20,822 bases of DNA, taken from NCBI GenBank assembly GCA_948960675.1, contig CARDPF010000014.1:1-20822 (forward strand). Reading direction: 5' to 3'. This document shows, one piece after another, positions 14,296 through 20,822 of the stretch (the stretch's first letter is position 1; the number at the start of each line of letters is the position of its first letter). This stretch comes from an uncultured Eisenbergiella sp. Lineage in GTDB: Bacteria; Bacillota; Clostridia; Lachnospirales; Lachnospiraceae. The notes beneath the pieces are model-generated. The model did not search any database. It worked only from the letters and a program-made list of their open reading frames with translations, and had not been told where the DNA came from. A program made the position numbers and the translations under genes.

Positions 14296-16146
14296 TTACC
14301 TGACATCCCGGTATTTCGCAGGCGTGGTTCCCTCATATTTCTGAAATGTCTTGATAAAATGGGATACATTGGAATATCCTGTCCGCTGGCACACCTCCGC
14401 AATGCTGGCATTTTTATCCTGCAGCAGCTTCTTTGCCTCCGTCATCCGCAGTCTGGTCAAATATTCTTTATAATTCATTCCTATCTGTTGCTTGATCAGC
14501 CTGCTCAAATACGGCGACGTGATATGCAGTTCCCCTGCCACCATGTCCAAACTCAGATCATACCTGGTATAATTTTCATCAATATATTTTACGGCCCGCA
14601 CCGCCATAGCGCTTTGATTCCTGAAATCCTCCAAGCCCCCGTCCCCTGCAATTTGTCCTTCTGCAAATTCGTATTCCGATGCCATTTTTTTGGGTAAAGC
14701 AAAATTTTTCCCGCCTGCTGCGGCCTCCTTTGTTCCGGAAAGCGTGTGCAGCCGTCCTAAATCCCGGCAGATTCCCAAACTTGTAACATCTGCCCCAAAT
14801 CCCCTGACCTCAAACAGGGATCCCAGCGCTTCCTCCACATCCCCAATCTGGTATTCTTCTTCCGCCGACACCAAAACCGTCATCTGCTTTTCGGTTGTCC
14901 AAAATGCATATACACAGACCCCTTCATCCGCAAGTTCTTCCGCTAAAAGTTCCAACTCCCCGTTGCCCTCCTGCGTGTGCACATTGTCAAAATCACAAAT
15001 AAGCTTTCCGAATACCGCTCCGTCCATGCGGATATGAAGCATCGCCATCCTGCTTTGCAACATAGGGGAATACTCCTGTGTGGCAATCATACCCAAAACA
15101 TGTGCCCTAAGCAGCTGGTACTGTTTTTGCAACACCCTTCCGTCATCCTCTTTCCGCTGGATCATGGCCGCAATCGTGGCGTCAATTTTATCCAACTCAT
15201 TATCGCCGATGACATCCGGCCTGATATCATATTTTTGAACCAGTTTTTGGATGGGTACATAACTTTTCCATGCCGCCACCAGGGCAATCCCCAAAAGAAG
15301 CAGGATCATTCCGGCCAAAATTACACCCTTTCCCGGGGAGCATAGCGTATTCCACCCAAAATAGCCGGTTTTATCCGGATCATATACAATCCTGATCCTT
15401 CCCCGCCCGGATACCGTCTCCCCTGTCAAATTGTTGTTTTCCCCATCCCCATGCCGGGAAAACAGCCGGAAATCATCGTAATAAATCTCCATATCCTCCG
15501 GCAGTTTTCCGGCCATCTGCTCCATCCGCTTTTCCAGCAGTTTTTCCTTCACTTCAAAACACAAAACGCCGTCCATCCCGATGGAACTTGCCGCGTATTT
15601 CTTCAGCGGATAAATGACCAGTACGGATCCGTTCCCGGTTTTTGCCAACAGATAAGGAATCGTTTTATCCTGTGCAGCATTTTCCAGGGCCGCGCGCACA
15701 TTTTCATATTCCTCCGGCATGATCTTGTTTTGGCAATATACTTCAAATAAAACGGTTTCCCCCTGGGACGTAAAAATATTCTTTTCACCCTCATACCTTA
15801 AAAAGAAAAAGTCGGAAATCACCGTCGTCCAGTTATAATTTTTGAGGCTGTTAAGCATTTCAATTTCCCGGTATTTGCCTTTCTTTAAGGTATCCTTCCT
15901 AAACTCCGCCCTGGAAGCCACATTCAAGGTGATGGTTCTCATCGTTTCCAGCTGCTCTTCCAAGTCGTTGGCCGCCATGTGCATCCTGTTTTGAAGAATC
16001 CTCACCTCCTCCCGCTCCATTGCCTCCGCCGCATTCCACAGGGACAGGAAAAGGAAGAGGGAAAGGGCGGTCAATGCCACTCCCATGTAGGATACCGCAT
16101 AATGGTATAACAGATTTTTATTCCGCTTTTTCAAAATCCCGCCCAT
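14296..16146 (-). CDS. Membrane-anchored AraC-family regulator
   Basis: A 616-residue one-component regulator. Membrane segments lie at about 17-37 and 273-293 (VILAGMILLLLGIALVAAW). The extracellular part between them (about 38-270) is a likely ligand sensor. A cytoplasmic linker follows, and the last 100 residues form the AraC double helix-turn-helix (VKYIDENYTRYDLSLDMVA near its start, then SPYLSRLIKQQIG, IAEVCQRTGYSNVSHFIKTF and TTPAKYR). The ATG at 16146 is close behind GGGGGAGG (only 2 bases after GGAGG); a TTG five codons on (LKKRNKN) is an alternative start. It is the last gene of the mannosidase locus, 63 bases after the beta-propeller gene, and probably controls that locus in response to the glycan or its binding protein, which is inference. 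Confidence 0.92.
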   Translation of the reverse strand: MGGILKKRNKNLLYHYAVSYMGVALTALSLFLFLSLWNAAEAMEREEVRILQNRMHMAANDLEEQLETMRTITLNVASRAEFRKDTLKKGKYREIEMLNSLKNYNWTTVISDFFFLRYEGEKNIFTSQGETVLFEVYCQNKIMPEEYENVRAALENAAQDKTIPYLLAKTGNGSVLVIYPLKKYAASSIGMDGVLCFEVKEKLLEKRMEQMAGKLPEDMEIYYDDFRLFSRHGDGENNNLTGETVSGRGRIRIVYDPDKTGYFGWNTLCSPGKGVILAGMILLLLGIALVAAWKSYVPIQKLVQKYDIRPDVIGDNELDKIDATIAAMIQRKEDDGRVLQKQYQLLRAHVLGMIATQEYSPMLQSRMAMLHIRMDGAVFGKLICDFDNVHTQEGNGELELLAEELADEGVCVYAFWTTEKQMTVLVSAEEEYQIGDVEEALGSLFEVRGFGADVTSLGICRDLGRLHTLSGTKEAAAGGKNFALPKKMASEYEFAEGQIAGDGGLEDFRNQSAMAVRAVKYIDENYTRYDLSLDMVAGELHITSPYLSRLIKQQIGMNYKEYLTRLRMTEAKKLLQDKNASIAEVCQRTGYSNVSHFIKTFQKYEGTTPAKYRDVR

Positions 16147-16209
16147 TGCCTCCCCCTTTCATTCCCACAGAGGGTGCCAGACAGCCGCGTTTTTTGCATA
16201 TCCGGCACA

Positions 16210-17211
16210 CTACCGTGAAGATCCCGTTTGCGCCCAGACTGCTGCCTTTTGGAACCTTCTGGCCACGTGAAAAGTATGCTCCGGTACATTTCCCACAGCA
16301 TTATACAGGCACACCGGTTTCCCGTTTTCCAAATACATCTGCGGCCGCTCCACATTTGTATACGATATGCTTCCGGTTTTCCACATAATCTGTGTTCCGT
16401 AAGCGTATACCGGTGGTTCTTCCCACCGGATACCGTCCCCGGAAGTATAAATTACCGCCTCGTCCGGCCTGCCCGCAAGCGTTCCCCGCATGTCTTTCAC
16501 AATCATACAATATTTCCCGTCCTGATGCCAGATAAAAGGATCCTCTACATTCTCATCCAGTATCGGCTCTTTTTTCAGACGGACAAAAGGCCCCTCCGGC
16601 GACTTTGCCCCGGCAATCCCCAGCTTCATGGCCGACCGGTCTTTCATCAGCGACTTATAAACCATCAAAATCCCGTCCGGCCCACGGACCACAGACGGAT
16701 TCGTTACATACGTACAATCCCAGCCCCCTTGGACAGGCGCAAAAACCGGATTATGGACGGACACGGTAAGGGGCTTTTCCAGCGTTTTTCCTACGGCAAC
16801 CCCGATTTTCTGGTTATACCGGTAAATTTCTGCTTCCTCCGTCTGCCCTGCATTCCATTTACTGGCTTTACCGTTGGTTCCGATATAATATAAATAGTAA
16901 GTATCCCCTATCTTTAACGCCGTCGGGTTATGCACCATTTCCCGGCTCCAGTCCTGTGTTTTTAATTCCGTCACTTCCCGCAGAAACCGAAAGGGCCCCT
17001 CCGGCTTGTCCCCCACTCCCTGCACGATCGTGGAATATTTTACCCAGCCGCTAAAAGAATATTCCTTTTTCCAGGCGGAGGCAAAAAGATAATACCGCTC
17101 CTTCTCCCGGCACACCGTTCCTCCCCACACAAACCAACCGTCCATAGAAAAAAACTGGTCAGGCGCCGCCGGATCCAGCCGGCTTTCCACAACTCCCTTT
17201 TCCCTCTCCAT
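16210..17211 (-). CDS. Five-bladed beta-propeller glycoside hydrolase-like protein (GH43/GH117/GH130-like)
   Basis: A 333-residue protein without signal peptide. It shows repeated blade-like stretches: FSMDGWFVWGGTV (21-33), YYLFASAW, MVHNPTALKIGDTYYLYY (92-109), VTNPSVV (169-175), EDPFIWHQDGKYCMIV (223-238) and ERPQMYLENGKPVCLYN (288-304). The pattern of an acidic residue near the start of successive blades (Asp24, Glu223/Asp224, Glu288) is that of propeller glycosidases and phosphorylases. I cannot choose between GH43, GH117 and GH130-like groups. AGGAG lies about 6 bases before the ATG at 17211, inside the end of the mannosidase gene (53-base overlap), so the start is well supported. It presumably acts in the cytoplasm on the same glycan as the GH38 enzyme. 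Confidence 0.72.
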   Translation of the reverse strand: MEREKGVVESRLDPAAPDQFFSMDGWFVWGGTVCREKERYYLFASAWKKEYSFSGWVKYSTIVQGVGDKPEGPFRFLREVTELKTQDWSREMVHNPTALKIGDTYYLYYIGTNGKASKWNAGQTEEAEIYRYNQKIGVAVGKTLEKPLTVSVHNPVFAPVQGGWDCTYVTNPSVVRGPDGILMVYKSLMKDRSAMKLGIAGAKSPEGPFVRLKKEPILDENVEDPFIWHQDGKYCMIVKDMRGTLAGRPDEAVIYTSGDGIRWEEPPVYAYGTQIMWKTGSISYTNVERPQMYLENGKPVCLYNAVGNVPEHTFHVARRFQKAAVWAQTGSSR

Positions 17212-19831
17212 CCCGACTCCTCATTTCGCTTTCATGAAAACAAACCTTCAAAAAGGTAATGGCGTTTGGCGGCTGCACCCCGCAAAATGTGTGTCTGTCC
17301 GTCTCCAATTCCTGCTTTACTTGTCCCTCTATATCGGTCACATAAACGCCGGCAATGCTTTTTTGGGGAATCCCAATGGTGTATTTTCCTTCTCTGCGCG
17401 AAAAATTCCTAACCGCCACAAGCCATCCGTCCTGCTTATATTGCGGACGCACAAAAATGGGGATGCTGGTTTGGCTTTCGCACTGCAGCATTTCCTGTAT
17501 CCGTTCCGTTTTACATTCGATTGCGGCGCCTGTCACACAAGGCTTTGCCGCCTGCATGCCCAGCCGGTATGCTTCCCGTGCGTCAAACGCTGCAAAACAA
17601 CTCAATTCATAATGAAAACACATCATCCCGTCCTGTGACGGTGCAAAATTGGTATCCCAGTAGTTGTTCATCGGCCATGCCAACAGCAGCGGATTTTCAT
17701 TTCTCTCAATCCCTCTGTTTTCTTTTGCAAACTGGAAACCTCCTACCTGCACCATAGGCGCATCCGGACAGGCAAGCGTATATCCCCCCGCCGCATCAAA
17801 CAGGGACACGCTTTTGTCTACCGTAAGGTAATCCCTGCAGACATTGCCAAGCTGTTCTTCATCCAATTTTACAAACGTGTCCGCAGTATCATAAATGCAC
17901 TCCCATCCCTGCAAAAGCTTCAGCGGAAAGGTAACATAAATTCCTTCCGGCGACGATGTTTTTTCCTTCCTAAAGCAAATGTCCAGTTCTATTCTGGGAT
18001 GCAGGGCAGAAAAACGAATCCGCTGCTCTATGTCTTTCATACTTTTCGACTGTGCATAGTAATACAGGGAAACGCTCCCTGCGCCTTCCTCTATCCTAAA
18101 ACCGTCAAATTTTTTGATTCCCTCCCGAACCGCCCTCCAGTCATGCCTCCATGTCGTAATGCTTTGGTTCCTCTTTTGGACGTCCAACGGATAAATGCTT
18201 CCCCGTTCCGGCGCCGCAAACCGCTCGTCCACGCTTTCCTCCACCACATCAAAAAGCCCCCAAAGGGCATTTTCCTGCAGCATTTTACGGCCACTTTTCT
18301 TCTCCGTGATCTGTAGGATGCGGCCGTTACTTTCACACAACTCCACCTCATAAAACGGCGTATGGATTTTCCGGTTTTCCAGCACTGTAATCTGTTCCTG
18401 GGACTCCTCCTGCCTGCACAAATCTTTGTACGGAATAAATTTAACCGAAAAAGGCGGCATTTCCACGGTTTTGACAGCAGCCCCTGTCCGCTTATCCATT
18501 TCCCCCACATAAGGAGTATACCCCGCCGTTCTGGAGGACGCAAGTCTTCTTCCCGGTTGTACGGCTTCCGGGATTTCCACCTCGCACTGCATCGGCGCCC
18601 CTACCGGATTCACAAGTACCATTCCCTCCTGCAAATCCGACTGATACGGATTTTCCGCAAGCCTTTCCATTTTTGTGCCCACCAGATAGGCCGCCAATTC
18701 CGCAGCCGCATAAGCAAACTCTTTTTTATGGTTCAGCTGCGCATAAGTCATTTCATGTTCCGGCTGCCTGACAGACGACACCCAGCCCCACGTGTGCTCG
18801 TCAAAAAGAAGCGCTTTCCCATATGCCTTTTCCTGTAAGGCGTTTTCCCTTTCATCGGCTTTTTGTTCCAAACAGGTAAGAAAGTCCCCCGCCTGCAGCA
18901 GCATTTTTGCCTTCCTGCTTATTTTTACTTCCCGGGCCGTACTCGCGCACCCAAAATTCCAGTAGTCTGTCCAGTCCCCCTTCTTTTTCTCCAGCCGGCC
19001 AAGATCTGCCTTTTTTAACCGCTCCCATAAAGTTTCCGGTGTGGCAAAACGGATTTTTTGTTCATGTTCTTCCGCATTATACCGTCGTATTAAATCCGCC
19101 AGCGCTGCATCCGGACAATTATTGTCATAAAGCGGGGGATTGGTGGCAGTCAAAAAGATAAAGTCATTCTTCCATCCGCCCTCCCCTACCCGTTTTACAT
19201 ACTCCTGCACCCCTTTGTGCATCAACTCCGTACTGTTTTGGTTTGTGAAAAAAAATTGGCTGAACACAGAATAATGTTCCCCCAGAAAAGTCGGAAGGAA
19301 CCTCCCGTCCGGCGTTTCCCACAAAAAAGAATACGGCCGTGGAAAGGGAATCCCCCCAAAATGTACATTGATTCCCGTAAGGTAAAATGCTATTTTGCTG
19401 TCCAAAAGCAGGGAAGACAGCGTCCATGGCTGTCCATTCACATCATGACTCACCGCCGTAGTAATTTCCGAACCTGTCAGTTCCCGGATTTCATGCAAAT
19501 GCTGCAAATACTGTGTCATTTGCAAAGCCGTACATCCCGGCGTCGTATGCATGGGAAGGGCCGCGACACTGATTCTTCCTTCGCAAACCAGCCTCCTGAA
19601 AAGTTTTATCCTTTCCGGCTTTGCCGTCCTGAACCATTTCAGGACGGGATACGTCGCCTCACAAGTCCAGCAAAACCGTGACTCCTCCGGCCAGTCCGCC
19701 GTCTTTACGCAAAGATCCATTGCCTGCTCTATGTAATCGCACTGCAGTTCGAGAATCATATCCTGCGGATGCGTATACCCTACATCCAAATGACTATGAT
19801 GCATACAGAGTATTTCTTTGATTTGGGCCAT
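17159..19831 (-). CDS. GH38-type alpha-mannosidase family protein
   Basis: An 890-residue cytoplasmic enzyme with the GH38 catalytic marks: HHSHLDVGYTHP at the N-terminus (zinc ligands His14 and Asp16), SHDVNGQPW with the probable nucleophile and zinc ligand Asp130, and LFDEHTWGW with the distal zinc His346. A beta-rich C-terminal half follows, as in the family. In GH38 the enzyme removes alpha-mannosyl residues with retention, but this divergent bacterial subgroup (HLDVGYTH, DEHTWG) is poorly characterised and its true sugar is open. The ATG at 19831 is preceded by GGGGAGG at a rather long 12-base distance. It lies 87 bases after the solute-binding protein gene, with a strong hairpin between. 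The C-terminal tail (MRSRDGEGKGSCGKPAGSGG) is low in complexity and is read through the start region of the next gene. Confidence 0.85.
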   Translation of the reverse strand: MAQIKEILCMHHSHLDVGYTHPQDMILELQCDYIEQAMDLCVKTADWPEESRFCWTCEATYPVLKWFRTAKPERIKLFRRLVCEGRISVAALPMHTTPGCTALQMTQYLQHLHEIRELTGSEITTAVSHDVNGQPWTLSSLLLDSKIAFYLTGINVHFGGIPFPRPYSFLWETPDGRFLPTFLGEHYSVFSQFFFTNQNSTELMHKGVQEYVKRVGEGGWKNDFIFLTATNPPLYDNNCPDAALADLIRRYNAEEHEQKIRFATPETLWERLKKADLGRLEKKKGDWTDYWNFGCASTAREVKISRKAKMLLQAGDFLTCLEQKADERENALQEKAYGKALLFDEHTWGWVSSVRQPEHEMTYAQLNHKKEFAYAAAELAAYLVGTKMERLAENPYQSDLQEGMVLVNPVGAPMQCEVEIPEAVQPGRRLASSRTAGYTPYVGEMDKRTGAAVKTVEMPPFSVKFIPYKDLCRQEESQEQITVLENRKIHTPFYEVELCESNGRILQITEKKSGRKMLQENALWGLFDVVEESVDERFAAPERGSIYPLDVQKRNQSITTWRHDWRAVREGIKKFDGFRIEEGAGSVSLYYYAQSKSMKDIEQRIRFSALHPRIELDICFRKEKTSSPEGIYVTFPLKLLQGWECIYDTADTFVKLDEEQLGNVCRDYLTVDKSVSLFDAAGGYTLACPDAPMVQVGGFQFAKENRGIERNENPLLLAWPMNNYWDTNFAPSQDGMMCFHYELSCFAAFDAREAYRLGMQAAKPCVTGAAIECKTERIQEMLQCESQTSIPIFVRPQYKQDGWLVAVRNFSRREGKYTIGIPQKSIAGVYVTDIEGQVKQELETDRHTFCGVQPPNAITFLKVCFHESEMRSRDGEGKGSCGKPAGSGGA

Positions 19832-19865
19832 CTGCTTTTGTTTCCTCCCCTCATTCCCTAATTTT

Positions 19866-19895
19866 TTTCCGGGGCCTCACTCCCGGCCCCGGAAA
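19866..19895 (-). promoter_or_regulatory. Intercistronic hairpin after the second solute-binding protein gene
   Basis: TTTCCGGGGCC and GGCCCCGGAAA form an 11-bp perfect stem with an 8-base loop, 23 bases after the TGA of the solute-binding protein gene. In the transcript it is followed by A residues, not U, so it should not terminate. It matches in position the hairpin at 3571-3598 and probably protects the binding-protein mRNA or marks a processing point. Confidence 0.65.
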
Positions 19896-19918
19896 GTACC
19901 TTTCCTTTCAAACCGGCA

Positions 19919-20790
19919 TCACTGGTGCGCCGCAATGAAATCCGCATAGGCGCTGCGGGCAATCTCCTTATATTCCTCTATTCCCAAAGCTTTCAGTTCC
20001 TCAAAAAACTGACCGGTCTCCTCCAGGGGACGCTGTCCGACAATGAATTTTGCACTTTCTTCATTCACATAATTGCCGATCACCGTAGCCAGGTCTAAAT
20101 AGCGCGCGCTCGTCTCCGCATCCAGGTACATGGCATTGGGAATGCCTGTTATCATGTGATCCTTGTGCGCATTGTAAAGAAGATACCTGTAGTTTTGGTC
20201 TCCGTTGGACAAATCCAGTTCCTCTGCCTGCGGATACTGCGGATCTTCAAAACCACACATTTCCATTTCGGTCAAAAGCCTTGGAATTCTTCCTGTAATA
20301 CCCATTCCGATCACACCGTCGCTGTAAGCTACATAGGATTCCGATTTTCCGCTTTCCACATCCATATACTGAATATTTCCGTCTTCGTCAAAGGTAAATC
20401 CCTCTATCAATCCAAGCGAGTCTTCGCTCCCCACCGGACAGCCGTCGGTAGAATACACGCTTCCCTCAGGGGAATACAGGTAATCCAACAGGCGCATGCA
20501 TAATTCCGGGTATTGCGTATCTGCGGAAATGTATACATCATGCCATCCGTAATTATTATAAGAAAGACTTGCGGGCACAACGCCATCTTTACACCACTCG
20601 CTGCTTAGCGGGGTAAGCGCGACATAATTATCAAAATTCTCCGGTCTGGAAACATACGGGGCGGAATCGGCAACTACCGGTACCTTTCCTTCCGCATACA
20701 GCGCCCTGGCCGTCATAACGTCCATGGTCAAAAAGTCCGGGTGCAGAAGTCCTTCTGCATACATCGTGTGCAATACCCCCAAAAACTCCG
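19919..20790 (-). CDS. ABC transporter solute-binding protein, C-terminal part (contig end)
   Basis: The visible C-terminal 290 residues of a family 1 solute-binding protein of the LplA type, with stretches such as LHTMYAEGLLHPDF, MRLLDYLYSPEGS and YVNEESAKFIVGQRPL, followed by a helical end (EEYKEIARSAYADF). The frame continues upstream of the TTG at 20782 (preceding codons GAG TTT), so that TTG is not a start; genuine sequence stops at 20790 where adapter begins. The N-terminal half with the lipoprotein signal, and probably the two permease genes, lie beyond the contig. C-terminal EES-K-F-I-GQRPLEE resembles the DEMTLKFITGAEPL segment of the other binding protein, so the two belong to the same family. 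It most likely brings in the substrate of the GH38 and propeller enzymes. Confidence 0.9.
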
Positions 20791-20822
20791 AGATCGGAAG
20801 AGCACACGTCTGAACTCCAGTC
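20791..20822. other. Illumina TruSeq adapter, not genomic
   Basis: The final 32 bases start AGATCGGAAGAGCACACGTC and continue as the standard TruSeq read-through adapter. They follow directly on coding sequence and interrupt the solute-binding protein frame. They should be trimmed, and nothing in them should be annotated. Confidence 0.98.

Noticed and set aside
19866..19895. Terminator after the second solute-binding protein gene
   Set aside because: The strong stem is followed by A residues in the transcript; the T-run is on the wrong side, and the next gene follows closely in the same direction.
20780..20782. TTG as the start of the right-most gene
   Set aside because: The frame continues upstream with codons typical of the family (GAG TTT) until the adapter begins.
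1..20822. tRNA, rRNA, CRISPR arrays, phage genes or transposases
   Set aside because: None was seen on either strand.

Overview
The window looks like a contig end from a Gram-positive, low-to-moderate G+C gut bacterium of the Clostridia, most likely Lachnospiraceae. This is inferred from LplB/LplC-type sugar ABC systems without their own ATPase, lipoprotein solute-binding proteins, AraC regulators with two membrane segments, strong GGAGG ribosome-binding sites and a CwlD-type amidase. The genus cannot be fixed from the sequence alone.

Left part (1-8783, all minus strand): one glycan-use operon. A clear promoter (8755-8783) is followed by a Cys-type sulfatase, two ABC permeases, a lipoprotein solute-binding protein, a second Cys-type sulfatase and a membrane-anchored AraC regulator that runs off the window at base 1. 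The order suggests import of a sulfated oligosaccharide and its desulfation. The regulator's reading frame is open from 1941 to base 1. The 201-base gap before the solute-binding protein gene is packed with inverted repeats, and a GC-rich hairpin follows that gene.

Middle part (8784-14290): a rearranged region. A remnant of a DegV-type gene (plus strand) ends at a good terminator. It is convergent with a cwlD-type N-acetylmuramoyl-L-alanine amidase gene (minus strand) that is cut in two by 4.1 kb of foreign DNA. The 9-base sequence GCCCCCATG lies at both junctions, and joining the two halves across it restores a 248-residue amidase in frame. The insert carries a long palindromic repeat element, a promoter, a DUF3160 lipoprotein gene and an overlapping CapA-family gene. 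The CapA stop codon lies inside the disrupted amidase gene. No transposase or recombinase is visible.

Right part (14251-20790, minus strand): a second glycan locus. Reading with transcription it holds the end of a solute-binding protein gene, a GC-rich hairpin, a GH38-type alpha-mannosidase, a beta-propeller glycosidase-like gene overlapping it by 53 bases, and a complete two-segment AraC regulator followed by a probable terminator.

The last 32 bases (20791-20822) are Illumina TruSeq adapter, not genome, so the solute-binding protein gene there is cut by an assembly or trimming artefact.
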